Assembly (NCBI RefSeq): GCF_014649015.1
Contig: NZ_BMSF01000002.1
Location: 62,001-126,000, forward strand
DNA: 64,000 nt
Reading direction: 5' to 3'
From: Streptomyces narbonensis
GTDB taxonomy: Bacteria; Actinomycetota; Actinomycetes; Streptomycetales; Streptomycetaceae
Positions 29,657 through 38,285 of the stretch are shown here, one piece after another (the stretch's first letter is position 1; the number at the start of each line of letters is the position of its first letter). The notes below the pieces were generated by a model. It ran no database searches, was not told where the DNA came from, and worked only from the letters and a program-made list of their open reading frames with translations. A program made the position numbers and the translations under genes.

Positions 29657-30574
29657 CTAGAACAGCTCGCGGAAGCCGTTCCAGCCGGACGTGCCGATCT
29701 TCACGCGTCCGGTGTACGGGGTCGTGGCGTTGCCACGGCCCTTGTACAGCCACAGCGCGCCGGCGCCGTCGCGGGCGACGAGGTCGGCCTTGCCGTCGAA
29801 GTTCAGGTCGCCCGAGGAGACGATGGCGTTGTACGTGTTCCAGCCACTGCCGACACGGGTGCGGCTGGCGAAGGGCGTCCGGTAGTTGCCGGTGCCCTTG
29901 TAGAGCCACAGGACGCCGTTGCGGTCACGCGCGACGACGTCGGGACGCCCGTCGCCCGAGACATCGCCCTTGCCGGCGATCTGGGTGTACGCGTTCCAGC
30001 CGGAACCGATGCGGTAGCGCTGGGTCAGCGAGCCGTTGCCGTTGCCCAGGTAGTGCCACAGCACACCGGCGCTGTCGCGGGCGAGGACGTCGTCGGCCGT
30101 GCCGCCGCCGGTGTTGGCGGCGGAGAAGACCTCGTTGTAGATGCCCCAGCCGCCACCGATGAAGCGGGGCGAGCCGCCGAACGCGGTGTAGGTCAGGTTG
30201 CCGCGGTTGACGGTGTACATACCGTCGGCGGAGCCGTTGCCGTTCATGTCGGCCTGCGAGAAGTGCTTGTCGTAGTTCCAGCCGGAGCCGGACTGGGTGT
30301 TGAGACGCTGGATGGCACCGCCACCGACCGGCTCGTAGCGCCAGATGATGCCCGCGCTGTTGACGCCGTTCAGGTAGTTCACCGGAGCGACGGCGGCGGC
30401 CGACGCGGCCGAGAAGGCGCTCGCGCCGGAGGCCTGCTCGACGCCGGCGATGGTGGGCTTCGGCGCGTCGGCGGCCGTGGCCGCCGTCGTCGTGCCGACC
30501 AGAGCCGCCGTTATCGCCGCGACCGTCACACGGGACAGAACGCCCGTGCGGTTCAGGCGAGAAGACTTCGCCAC
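29657..30574 (-). CDS. Secreted FG-GAP/VCBS repeat beta-propeller protein
   Basis: 305 residues. The GTG start follows GGAGTAATAC. A Sec signal peptide (RLNRTGVLSRVTVAAITAAL, cleavage near ATAADA) is followed by a Ser/Ala linker and tandem repeats of about 48 residues. Each repeat has a calcium-type loop such as ADMNGNGSADG, GDVSGDGRPDV or GDLNFDGKADL, and blocks like GVLWLYKGTGN and GSGWNTYNAI. This makes a small secreted propeller of the type common in Streptomyces as stand-alone proteins or hydrolase appendages; no enzyme domain is attached. It may bind carbohydrate or a cell-surface partner. The gene is convergent with acnA. Confidence 0.9.
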   Translation of the reverse strand: MAKSSRLNRTGVLSRVTVAAITAALVGTTTAATAADAPKPTIAGVEQASGASAFSAASAAAVAPVNYLNGVNSAGIIWRYEPVGGGAIQRLNTQSGSGWNYDKHFSQADMNGNGSADGMYTVNRGNLTYTAFGGSPRFIGGGWGIYNEVFSAANTGGGTADDVLARDSAGVLWHYLGNGNGSLTQRYRIGSGWNAYTQIAGKGDVSGDGRPDVVARDRNGVLWLYKGTGNYRTPFASRTRVGSGWNTYNAIVSSGDLNFDGKADLVARDGAGALWLYKGRGNATTPYTGRVKIGTSGWNGFRELF

Positions 30575-30928
30575 GTATTACTCCAAACGCATAGGAAACA
30601 GGCAGGTTCGCCGCGCCTCCGTCGCGAGGACGGGCGTCGGCGAGACCTCTATGATCCCGGATCTTCCTTATGGAATCTTCACTTGGTGGGGGGTCTGTGA
30701 CACAACTGTTTCGGTCACGAACATATGTCCCTGTTTGCCCCTCCGTTGCCCTGGTCGGCACGGTTCGGCCCCACCAATGGCGTAGCGCGGCCTCCCAATA
30801 GGCGGAGCTCTGATGTGCTGTCAAGGGTGTTACAGGGCCAACGGTTGGACGAAACGCCGCAGATTCGGCGCGCTTATCGCGGAGGTCTCAACTCGGGAAA
30901 GATGGTTGCTGAAACCTGCTTTCGATCT

Positions 30929-30960
30929 TGCTCAGGTGAAGGGAAGTGGACTATACCTGT
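30929..30960 (+). promoter_or_regulatory. ngcE promoter with DasR-like (dre) sequence
   Basis: TTGCTC (-35-like, 30929) and TATACC (-10-like, 30953) are 18 bases apart. The stretch AGTGGACTATACCTGT (30945-30960) agrees at 12 of 16 positions with the DasR consensus A-S-TGGTCTAGACCA-S-T. DasR controls chitin/GlcNAc uptake, so the context is fitting; the mismatches leave it a candidate. The 564-base gap 30575-31138 otherwise holds the FG-GAP promoter (left) and the palindromes described next. Confidence 0.4.
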
Positions 30961-30976
30961 CGGCGTCCAGCCAGTC

Positions 30977-31010
30977 GGAGTACTCCTCGGGGCACTCCCC
31001 GGAGCACTCC
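30977..31010. repeat. Three tandem short palindromes in the ngcE leader
   Basis: GGAGTACTCC (30977-30986), GGGGCACTCCCC (30989-31000) and GGAGCACTCC (31001-31010) follow one another at about 12-base intervals, downstream of the likely transcription start. They could be multimeric operator sites or alternative RNA hairpins in the 5' leader. Confidence 0.55.
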
Positions 31011-31138
31011 GGCCACGGCCCGACGCGTGCACGACCCGGCTGCAAATGACCGCGGTGGCGGGGCCCTTCGCCTGTGGCGAGTGAGTTACGGGCGACCGGT
31101 ACACCGCCTGAGTCCTGAATGAAGGCGAGGACTTGAGC

Positions 31139-32587
31139 ATGGGATCCACCTCCGCACACAACGGTGAGGGCGGCCTCGGCCGTCGCGATCTGATCAAGCG
31201 TTCCGCCGCGATCGGCCTGATCTCGGTGCCGACCATGGGCTTCCTCTCCGCCTGCGCGAGCAGTGGCGGCGACGGCAACGAAAAGGTCGAGAAGGGCACG
31301 AAGTCCGAAAAGAACCCGCTCGGGGTGAACGGGTCGGCCGCGCTCGATTTCGTTCTCTTCGACGGCGGATTCGGACAGCAGTACGCCAAGGACGCGATCA
31401 AGGTCTACGAGACGAATTACCCCGGGGCCAAGGTCAAGTTCACGCCCACCCAGAAGATCACGACCGAGCTCCAGCCGCGCTTCAACGGCGGCAACCCGCC
31501 GGACCTCATCGACAACTCCGGCGCCGAGCAGATGGACATGGGCGTCCTCGTCGGGCAGAAGCAGCTGGCCGACCTCACCGCCCTCCTGGACTCGGCCTCC
31601 ATCGACGACCCGAAGAAGACGGTCCGCGACACCTTGCGGCCCGGCATCGTCGAGATGGGCCAGTTCGACGGCGCCCCGGTCTGGGTCCTCTACTACGCCT
31701 ACACCGTCTACGGGGTCTGGTACTCGCAGAAGCTGCTCGACTCCCTCGACGCGAAGTACCCCGAGACCTGGGACGAGATGCTGGCCGTCTGCGAGAAGGC
31801 CAAGAAGAAGGGCATCGCCGGCTGGACGTACGCGGGCAAGCACCCCTACTACCTGCCCTTCTCGCTCTACCCGATGATCGCCAAGGTCGGCGGCCGCGAG
31901 GTCCTGGACGCCATCGACAACCTGGAGCCGAAGGCCTGGGAGCACCCCGCGGTCAAGGCCTGTTTCGAGGCGTACTACGAGCTCAAGCGCAAGGGCTACA
32001 TCCTCAACGGCACCCCCGGCCTCGACCACATCCAGTCGCAGACCGCCTGGACCGAGAACAAGGCCCTCTTCATCCCGAACGGCTCCTGGGTCGAGAACGA
32101 GGCGGCCAAGACCATGCCGGCCGACTTCGACCTGGCCGTCTCGGCGCCGAGCGGCCTCGACGCCTCCGACAAGATGCCCTTCGGCACCATGTGGGCCTCC
32201 GGCGGCGAGCCCTTCATCGTCCCGGCCAAGGCGGCGAACCCCGAGGGCGGCATGGAGCAGCTGCGCATCATGCTCAGCGAGGCCTCGTCCAAGAACTTCA
32301 CGCAGTCCGTGAAGTCCCTCTCCGCGTTCAACGGCGGCACCGACGGCATCGAGCTGACGCCGGGCCTCAAGTCCGGTGTCGCGGCTCTGGAGAAGGCCGG
32401 CCAGAACGTCGTCAACCTGCGCCTCCAGGACTGGTACGTCGCCCTCCAGAAGGAGAAGATCGGTGTCGCGGGCATCGGCGAGATGATGGCCGGCCGTGCG
32501 ACCCCGGCCGAGACGATCAAGAAGATCCAGAAGTTCGCCGACGAAGCGGCCAAGGACTCCTCGATCAAGCACTACAAGCACCAGTGA
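31139..32587 (+). CDS. ngcE: Extracellular sugar-binding lipoprotein, N,N'-diacetylchitobiose/GlcNAc type
   Basis: 482 residues. ATG 31139 is chosen over TTG 31133 because GAAGGCGAGG lies at the right distance. The N-terminus GRRDLIKRSAAIGLISV has a twin-arginine signature and ends in the lipobox LSAC, so it is a Tat-exported lipoprotein. The mature part is a family-1 ABC solute-binding protein (DFVLFDGGFGQQYAKDAI, NPPDLIDNSGAEQM). Position next to two permeases, rok7B7 and xylFGH matches the S. coelicolor ngcE locus (SCO6005) as I recall it, where the protein binds N,N'-diacetylchitobiose with low affinity. Like other Streptomyces sugar operons it lacks its own ATPase and probably uses MsiK. 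Confidence 0.88.
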   Translation: MGSTSAHNGEGGLGRRDLIKRSAAIGLISVPTMGFLSACASSGGDGNEKVEKGTKSEKNPLGVNGSAALDFVLFDGGFGQQYAKDAIKVYETNYPGAKVKFTPTQKITTELQPRFNGGNPPDLIDNSGAEQMDMGVLVGQKQLADLTALLDSASIDDPKKTVRDTLRPGIVEMGQFDGAPVWVLYYAYTVYGVWYSQKLLDSLDAKYPETWDEMLAVCEKAKKKGIAGWTYAGKHPYYLPFSLYPMIAKVGGREVLDAIDNLEPKAWEHPAVKACFEAYYELKRKGYILNGTPGLDHIQSQTAWTENKALFIPNGSWVENEAAKTMPADFDLAVSAPSGLDASDKMPFGTMWASGGEPFIVPAKAANPEGGMEQLRIMLSEASSKNFTQSVKSLSAFNGGTDGIELTPGLKSGVAALEKAGQNVVNLRLQDWYVALQKEKIGVAGIGEMMAGRATPAETIKKIQKFADEAAKDSSIKHYKHQ

Positions 32588-32593
32588 GCAGTG

Positions 32594-32630
32594 CCGGGGC
32601 CCCTTCCCGCCGACCGGGAGCGGGCCCCGG
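32594..32630 (+). terminator. Intercistronic hairpin between ngcE and ngcF
   Basis: CCGGGGCCC (32594-32602) pairs with GGGCCCCGG (32622-32630). Such a hairpin right after a binding-protein gene often stabilises that part of the mRNA or attenuates the permease genes, giving more binding protein than channel. Confidence 0.55.
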
Positions 32631-32687
32631 TCCCTTCGCGCGCGGCACCCGCGGCGCGCCTCCGCGGGAAGATCGGGGTCGGTAGGA

Positions 32688-33617
32688 ATGCAGCACGGCA
32701 AGTACCGTTTCATCGTGGGGTTCCTGGCGGCGCCCCTCGCGCTCTACGCGCTCTTCGTCATCTGGCCGTTCATCCAGTCCATCTACTACTCGCTGACGGA
32801 CTGGAGCGGACTGAGCCCCGAATTCGGGTTCGTCGGATTCGACAACTACAGCAGAATGCTGGACGACGAGATCTTCTGGAAATCGCTCCAGCACAGTCTG
32901 ACCCTCGCCGTGGTGCTGCCGCTGGTGACCGTCGGACTCGCGCTGTTCTTCGCGTTCATGCTCAATGTCGGCGGTCGGCGCCGCCGTGGAGCGGCCATTG
33001 CCGGTGTGCGCGGATCAGGCTTCTACAAGATCGTGTACTTCTTCCCGCAGGTGCTGTCGATCGCCATCGTCGCGCTGCTCTTCCAGTTCGCCTACAACCC
33101 GAACAGCGGAGCCATCAATTCCGGACTGAAGCTCGTGGGCCTCGGCAGTATTCAGCCGGACTGGCTGGGCGATCCGAACCTCGCCCTCATCTGTGTGATG
33201 GCCGTTCTCGTCTGGTCCACGGTCGGATTCTTCGTCGTCCTCTTCTCGGCCGGCATGGCGTCCATTCCGAGGGACTTCTACGAGGCCGCCCTGCTCGACG
33301 GCGCCAACCGCTTCACGACGTTCTTCAAGATCACGCTGCCGCTGCTCTGGGACACCGTGCAGTCCGGCTGGATCTACATGGGCATCCTCGCGCTCGGCGC
33401 GGAGTCCTTCGCCGTCGTCCAGATCATGACCGTCGGCCCCAACGGCGGCGGGCCCGACTACTCCACCGTCGTCCTTCCGCTGTACGTGTACCAGAAGGCG
33501 TTCCGGGACGGTCAGGCCGCCTACGCAACGACCATCGGTGTCGCGCTCCTTCTCGTCACCCTGGCCTTCGCGGCCATCGTGATGAAGCTGGGCCGGCGCG
33601 AGCGGCTGGAGTTCTGA
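32688..33617 (+). CDS. ngcF: Sugar ABC transporter permease (NgcF)
   Basis: 309 residues with six predicted membrane spans, beginning YRFIVGFLAAPLALYALFVI. The EAA loop that docks to the ATPase is DFYEAALLDGANRFTTFFKI. ATG 32688 follows GGTAGGA. It belongs to the MalF-like subfamily of the CUT1 group and overlaps the next permease by one base (TGATG). No ATPase gene is in the operon. Confidence 0.92.
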   Translation: MQHGKYRFIVGFLAAPLALYALFVIWPFIQSIYYSLTDWSGLSPEFGFVGFDNYSRMLDDEIFWKSLQHSLTLAVVLPLVTVGLALFFAFMLNVGGRRRRGAAIAGVRGSGFYKIVYFFPQVLSIAIVALLFQFAYNPNSGAINSGLKLVGLGSIQPDWLGDPNLALICVMAVLVWSTVGFFVVLFSAGMASIPRDFYEAALLDGANRFTTFFKITLPLLWDTVQSGWIYMGILALGAESFAVVQIMTVGPNGGGPDYSTVVLPLYVYQKAFRDGQAAYATTIGVALLLVTLAFAAIVMKLGRRERLEF

Positions 33618-34555
33618 TGAAGACGACCGACACTGCCACCCCCGGCGTCGAGACCCCGGGCCCCTCGGGGGGCCCCGGGCCCGCGGTCGCCAAGACGGCG
33701 GCGCCCACGCCCCCCAAGGAGTCCGGGAAGGAGGGCGCGGTCCTCAACGTCTTCTCGCACGGCGTCCTCGTCATCTGGGCGATCATGGTCGTCATGCCGC
33801 TGCTCTGGGCGGTGATGACCTCGTTCAAGACCGACCGGGCGATCTTCACCTCCCCGTGGTCGCTGCCGGACGGCCTGCACTTCGAGAACTGGTCGCGCGC
33901 CTGGTCCCAGGCACACATGAGCGACTACTTCATGAACACGATCGTGGTCGTCGGCGGTTCGCTCATCGGCACCCTGCTCCTCGGCTCGATGGCGGCGTAC
34001 GTGCTGGCCCGCTTCGACTTCCCCGGGAACCGCTTCATCTACTTCCTCTTCATCGGAGGGATGAGCTTCCCGATCATCCTGGCGCTGGTGCCGCTCTTCT
34101 ACGTGATGCAGAACATGGCCCTGCTCAACACCCCGCACGGCCTGATCCTCGTCTACATCGCGTACTCGCTGCCCTTCACCGTCTTCTTCCTGACGGCCTT
34201 CTTCCGCACCCTGCCGTCCTCGGTGGCGGAAGCGGCCTTCGTGGACGGCGCCTCGCACACCCGGACCTTCTTCCAGGTCATGCTGCCCATGGCCAGGCCG
34301 GGCCTGATCAGCGTCGGCATCTTCAACTTCCTCGGCCAGTGGAACCAGTACCTGCTGCCCACCGTGCTCAACACGGAGCAGGACGAGAAGGTGCTCTCCC
34401 AGGGCCTCGTCCAGCTGGCCACGAGCCAGGGCTACAAGGGCGACTGGTCCGGCCTCTTCGCCGGCCTCGTGATGGCGATGCTGCCGGTCCTCGCCGCGTA
34501 CATCATCTTCCAGCGGCAGGTGGTGGCCGGTCTGACCGCCGGCGCCGTGAAGTAG
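33617..34555 (+). CDS. ngcG: Sugar ABC transporter permease (NgcG)
   Basis: 312 residues. An unusual Pro/Thr/Lys-rich cytoplasmic tail of about 45 residues comes before the first helix (VFSHGVLVIWAIMVVMPLLW). The MalG-like EAA loop is SVAEAAFVDGASHTRTFFQV. Start ATG 33617 shares one base with the ngcF stop, so translation is coupled and the two permeases should form the heterodimeric channel for the NgcE substrate. A strong terminator follows at 34608-34633. Confidence 0.92.
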   Translation: MKTTDTATPGVETPGPSGGPGPAVAKTAAPTPPKESGKEGAVLNVFSHGVLVIWAIMVVMPLLWAVMTSFKTDRAIFTSPWSLPDGLHFENWSRAWSQAHMSDYFMNTIVVVGGSLIGTLLLGSMAAYVLARFDFPGNRFIYFLFIGGMSFPIILALVPLFYVMQNMALLNTPHGLILVYIAYSLPFTVFFLTAFFRTLPSSVAEAAFVDGASHTRTFFQVMLPMARPGLISVGIFNFLGQWNQYLLPTVLNTEQDEKVLSQGLVQLATSQGYKGDWSGLFAGLVMAMLPVLAAYIIFQRQVVAGLTAGAVK

Positions 34556-34607
34556 CCGCAACCCGCCCCCGGAGGGGGACGAAGCCCCGCTCTCCCGCCC
34601 CCGAAGA

Positions 34608-34633
34608 GCCCCCGGCGCCGCCGCGCCGGGGGC
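34608..34633 (+). terminator. Terminator of ngcEFG
   Basis: GCCCCCGGCGC (34608-34618) pairs with 34623-34633 around a 4-base loop and is followed by CTTTCG. Confidence 0.85.
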
Positions 34634-34747
34634 CTTTCGTGTGCCGTGACACCCGACGCCCGCCACTCAAGGTCTTGACGGGGAGCAAGGCGAAAGCGTC
34701 CCCTTAGAGTTCACATGTTGGAGAAAACGGTGGGAGTGAGTGAGTCG

Positions 34748-35959
34748 ATGGAGACTCCGGGGTCGCAGACCTCTCTGCACAAGGCCAACCTCGAACGGGT
34801 CGTCCGGGCGGTGCGGATGGCCGGATCCCTGACCCAGGCGGAGATCGCCCGGGCGACGGGCCTGTCCGCCGCCACGGTCTCCAACATCGTGCGGGAGCTG
34901 AAGGACGGCGGGACGGTCGAGGTCACCCCGACCTCCGCGGGGGGCCGCAGGGCCCGCAGCGTCTCGCTCTCCGGGGACGCCGGCATCGTCATCGGCGTCG
35001 ACTTCGGCCACACCCACCTGCGGGTCGCCGTCGGCAACCTCGCCCACCAGGTGCTGGCCGAGGAGGCCGAGCCGCTCGACGTGGACGCCTCCGCGGCCGA
35101 GGGCTTCGACCGGGCGGAACAGCTGGTCACACGGCTGATCGCGGCCACCGGGATCAGCCGCGACAAGGTCATCGGCGTCGGGCTCGGCGTACCCGGCCCC
35201 ATCGACGTCTCCTCCGGCCGGCTCGGCTCGACCTCGATCCTCCCGGGCTGGAGCGGCATCAACCCCGCCGAGGAGCTCTCCGGCCGCCTCGGCGTCCCCG
35301 TGCACGTCGACAACGACGCCAACCTCGGCGCGCTCGGCGAGCTGGTCTGGGGGAGCGGGCGGGGCGTCAAGGACCTCGCGTACATCAAGGTGGCCAGCGG
35401 CGTCGGAGCCGGCCTCGTCATCGACGGGCGGGTCTACCGGGGGCCCGGCGGCACCGCCGGCGAGATCGGGCACATCACCCTCGACGAGTCGGGACCGGTC
35501 TGCCGCTGCGGCAACCGCGGCTGCCTGGAGACCTTCACCGCCGCCCGCTACGTCCTGCCGCTCCTCCAGCCCAGTCACGGCCCGGACCTGACCATGGAGC
35601 GGGTCGTCCAGCTGGCCCGCGCGGGCGACCCCGGCTGCCGCCGCGTCGTCGCCGACGTCGGCCGGCACATCGGCAGCGGCATCGCCAACCTCTGCAACCT
35701 CCTCAACCCCAGCCGGGTCGTGCTCGGCGGCGACCTCGCCGAGGCCGGTGAGCTGGTCCTCGCGCCCATCAGGGACTCCGTCTCGCGGTACGCGATCCCC
35801 AGCGCCGCCCGGCAGCTCTCGCTGGCCCAGGGGGCCCTCGGCGGACGCGCGGAGGTGCTCGGCGCCCTCGCCCTCGTCCTGAGCGAGATGGGCGATTCGA
35901 CCCTGTTGGAGAGCCCCCTGCCGACGGCGGCCCCGGTCTCCACGCCTGCCTTCACTTAG
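34748..35959 (+). CDS. rok7B7: ROK-family transcriptional regulator (Rok7B7-type)
   Basis: 403 residues from ATG 34748; ATG 34715 in the same frame is an alternative, but it follows a -10-like TAGAGT too closely. The N-terminal winged helix (TQAEIARATGLSAATVSNIV) is joined to a ROK sugar-kinase-like domain: GVDFGHTHLRVAVG phosphate loop, EIGHITLDESG, and the zinc signature CRCGNRGCLE. ROK repressors respond to sugars or sugar phosphates. Flanked by ngcEFG and xylFGH, it is the orthologue by context of S. coelicolor Rok7B7, which represses the xylose transporter and affects development and antibiotic production. Confidence 0.92.
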   Translation: METPGSQTSLHKANLERVVRAVRMAGSLTQAEIARATGLSAATVSNIVRELKDGGTVEVTPTSAGGRRARSVSLSGDAGIVIGVDFGHTHLRVAVGNLAHQVLAEEAEPLDVDASAAEGFDRAEQLVTRLIAATGISRDKVIGVGLGVPGPIDVSSGRLGSTSILPGWSGINPAEELSGRLGVPVHVDNDANLGALGELVWGSGRGVKDLAYIKVASGVGAGLVIDGRVYRGPGGTAGEIGHITLDESGPVCRCGNRGCLETFTAARYVLPLLQPSHGPDLTMERVVQLARAGDPGCRRVVADVGRHIGSGIANLCNLLNPSRVVLGGDLAEAGELVLAPIRDSVSRYAIPSAARQLSLAQGALGGRAEVLGALALVLSEMGDSTLLESPLPTAAPVSTPAFT

Positions 35960-35985
35960 ATAACGAAAGGCACCGTTGTCATCTC

Positions 35986-36006
35986 GTTAAGAATTTACTT
36001 CTTGAC
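35986..36006. promoter_or_regulatory. Inverted repeat GTTAAGAA-N5-TTCTTGAC before xylF (candidate ROK operator)
   Basis: The 21-base site has arms matching at 7 of 8 positions and its right arm overlaps TTGACG, a perfect -35-like start. It lies 26 bases after the rok7B7 stop and 75 bases before xylF. Its AT-rich arms resemble operators of ROK/XylR-type repressors. Binding by the adjacent regulator is inferred. Confidence 0.5.
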
Positions 36007-36013
36007 GACGGTG

Positions 36014-36050
36014 TTGCGGCCGAGTTGACTTCGGGCATCCTCGGCCGCAA
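36014..36050 (+). promoter_or_regulatory. Stable leader hairpin before xylF
   Basis: TTGCGGCCGAG (36014-36024) pairs perfectly with 36040-36050 around a 15-base loop that contains a second TTGACT. No T tract follows, and the xylF ribosome site (GGGAGG) lies 17 bases downstream, so it is a leader structure or an operator rather than a plain terminator. Confidence 0.5.
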
Positions 36051-36080
36051 CGTCGCGGCCTCGTCAGGGAGGCAACCCCA

Positions 36081-37145
36081 ATGAACAAGGTGACGCGTCG
36101 CGCCGTCATAGCCACGGCCGCGGTCTCGATGGCCCTGTCCCTCGCCGCCTGTGGTCAGGCCGGCGGCGGAGACGGTGAAGACAAGGGCAGCTCGACCAAG
36201 ATCGGTCTGCTCCTTCCCGAGAACAAGACCTCGCGCTACGAGGCCCTGGACAAGCCGCAGTTCGAGAAGGCCGTCAAGGCCGCCTGCTCCGACTGCGAGA
36301 TCGTGTACAACAACGCCGTCTCCGACGTCGTCAAGCAGAAGCAGCAGTTCGACCAGCTGATCGCCGACGGCGTCAAGGTCATCGCCCTGGACCCGGTCGA
36401 CTCGGCCAAGGCCGCGGGCTGGGTCAAGGACGCGAAGGCGAAGGGCGTGAAGGTCGTCGCGTACGACCGTGCCGTCCCGGGCGCCGACGCCTACGTCAGC
36501 CACGACAACAACAAGGTCGGCGAGCTCCAGGGCCAGGCGCTCCTCGCCGCCCTCGGCTCCAAGGCGGCCGGCGCCAACGTCGTGATGATCAACGGCGACG
36601 AGAAGGACCCGAACGCCGCCCTGTTCAAGAAGGGCGCCCACACCGCGCTCGACGGCAAGGTCGGCAAGATCGCCTACGAGGCGTCCGGCGAGTGGGACCC
36701 GAAGGTCGCCGGCGAGAAGATGTCCGCCGCGATCTCCTCGGTCGGCAAGGACAAGATCGGCGCCGTCTACTCCGCCAACGACGGCATGGCCGGAGGCATC
36801 ATCACCTCCCTCGAGAACGCCGGCGTGAAGAACATCCCGGTCGGCGGCCAGGACGCCGAGGTCGCGGGCATCCAGCGCATCGTCGCCGGCTCGCAGACCT
36901 TCACGATCTACAAGTCCCCGCTGCAGCTGGCCCCCGAGGCCGCCAAGTTCGCCGTGAACCTGCTGCAGGGCAAGGAGCTCGGCGCGCAGGGCGCGACCGA
37001 CGGCGTGCCCTCCACGCTCTTCCCGCCGGTCGTGGTCGACAAGACCAACATCCAGACCACGGTGATCGCGGACGGCATCTACAAGGCCGCGGACGTCTGC
37101 ACCGCGGACCTCGCCGCCAAGTGCACCGAGCTGGGCATCAAGTAA
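36081..37145 (+). CDS. xylF: Xylose-type sugar-binding lipoprotein
   Basis: 354 residues. Signal peptide with lipobox LAACG, then a periplasmic-binding-protein-like fold of the ribose/xylose class: KIGLLLPENKTSRYEALDKP, DGVKVIALDPVDSAKAAGWV, VAYDRAVPGADAYVSHDNNK and the C-terminal VYSANDGMAGGIITSLENAG. The R-Y-E-x-x-D and D-P-V-D features are those of XylF. ATG 36081 follows GGGAGGCAACCCCA. First gene of xylFGH, placed under rok7B7 by context. Two cysteine pairs (CSDCE and CTADLAAKC) suggest disulfides outside the membrane. Confidence 0.92.
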   Translation: MNKVTRRAVIATAAVSMALSLAACGQAGGGDGEDKGSSTKIGLLLPENKTSRYEALDKPQFEKAVKAACSDCEIVYNNAVSDVVKQKQQFDQLIADGVKVIALDPVDSAKAAGWVKDAKAKGVKVVAYDRAVPGADAYVSHDNNKVGELQGQALLAALGSKAAGANVVMINGDEKDPNAALFKKGAHTALDGKVGKIAYEASGEWDPKVAGEKMSAAISSVGKDKIGAVYSANDGMAGGIITSLENAGVKNIPVGGQDAEVAGIQRIVAGSQTFTIYKSPLQLAPEAAKFAVNLLQGKELGAQGATDGVPSTLFPPVVVDKTNIQTTVIADGIYKAADVCTADLAAKCTELGIK

Positions 37146-37505
37146 CCCCCCGGGCCTCCTCCCGGGCCCGACCGGGCCCGCGAGGGCCCGAATCCCCGGC
37201 GACGGACCCCCGTGACCCCGTGGTCCCGGGACCCCCGGTCCCGTGATCCGCGTACGACGCCCCCTCCCCGCCTCCCCGCCCGTGCGACCGGCCTCCCGGC
37301 CGGGCGCCACGTGCAAGAGGTGAAGGACCGCGCGGCGCAGACGCACCACGAAGGGGCTCCGTCCCCACCCACCCGTCCGGTTCCCGGCCGACCCAGACCC
37401 CGCTGTCGGTCCGGGAGCCGGACGTGCAAGCCCCCCTCAGATCTCGGCGCCGCCCGGCGGCGCGCCTTGCCCGCCGCCGCACCGGTGGCGAAGGAGTTGG
37501 TTCAC
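37146..37505 (+). other. 360-base intercistronic region between xylF and xylG
   Basis: No gene seen. The left third is dense in self-complementary GC runs, for example GGTCCCGGGACC near 37222-37233 and several GGGCCC blocks near 37160-37190, which can fold into multiple hairpins. This spacing between a binding-protein gene and its ATPase is unusually long and could lower expression of xylGH relative to xylF. AAGGAG before GTG 37506 is the xylG ribosome site. Confidence 0.6.
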
Positions 37506-38285
37506 GTGTCCCAGACGCCCGTGTTGGCGTTGCGCGGGATCTTCAAGCGGTTCGGAGCGGTTCAGGTCCTCTCCGGTGTCGATCTCGAAGTCCACGCAGG
37601 AGAGGTCGTCGCGCTCGTCGGCGACAACGGAGCGGGCAAGTCCACGCTCGTCAAGACGATCGCGGGCGTGCACCCCATCGACGAGGGCGTCATCGAGTGG
37701 GAGGGCGAGCCGGTGGAGATCAACCGCCCGCACGACTCCCAGAACCTCGGTGTCGCGACCGTCTACCAGGACCTCGCCCTCTGCGACAACCTCGACGTCG
37801 TCGCCAATCTGTTCCTCGGACGCGAGATCAAGAAGGGCGGCGTCCTCGACGAGGTCGCCATGGAGAAGCGGGCGAAGGACCTCCTGTCGACCCTCTCCAT
37901 CCGCATCCCCAGCGTCCGCATCCCCGTCGCCGCCCTCTCCGGCGGCCAGCGGCAGGTCGTCGCCATCGCGCGCGCCCTCGTCGGCAACCCCAAGATCGTG
38001 ATCCTGGACGAGCCGACCGCCGCCCTCGGCGTCGAGCAGACCGCGCAGGTCCTCGACCTGGTCGAGCGGCTGCGCGAGCAGGGCCTCGGCGTCATCCTCA
38101 TCAGCCACAACATGGCGGACGTCAAGGCCGTGGCCGACACCGTCGCCGTGCTGCGCCTGGGCCGCAACAACGGCACCTTCCCGGTCGCCACCACCACGCA
38201 CGAAGAGATCATCGCCGCGATCACGGGAGCCACGGACAACGCCGTGACCCGCCGTCAGGCCCGCAACGCGGAGGTAGCGAAGTGA
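37506..38285 (+). CDS. xylG: Sugar ABC transporter ATPase, single-domain XylG
   Basis: 259 residues from GTG 37506, preceded by AAGGAG. One complete ATPase: Walker A GDNGAGKST, Q-loop TVYQDLALC, signature LSGGQRQ, Walker B IVILDEPTAALG and switch His in LISHNMADV. E. coli XylG is about 510 residues with two ATPase halves; this protein is half size and must homodimerise, as in other actinobacterial xylose-type systems. Its stop overlaps the xylH GTG (GTGA). Confidence 0.92.
   Translation: MSQTPVLALRGIFKRFGAVQVLSGVDLEVHAGEVVALVGDNGAGKSTLVKTIAGVHPIDEGVIEWEGEPVEINRPHDSQNLGVATVYQDLALCDNLDVVANLFLGREIKKGGVLDEVAMEKRAKDLLSTLSIRIPSVRIPVAALSGGQRQVVAIARALVGNPKIVILDEPTAALGVEQTAQVLDLVERLREQGLGVILISHNMADVKAVADTVAVLRLGRNNGTFPVATTTHEEIIAAITGATDNAVTRRQARNAEVAK

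Noticed and set aside
30725..31084. 119-residue frame in the ngcE upstream region
   Set aside because: No ribosome site, mixed codon use, and it covers the promoter and palindromes.
31133..31135. TTG start for ngcE
   Set aside because: ATG six bases on has better spacing from GAAGGCGAGG.
34715..34717. Upstream ATG for rok7B7
   Set aside because: Too close to the -10-like TAGAGT and without a ribosome site; kept as an alternative only.
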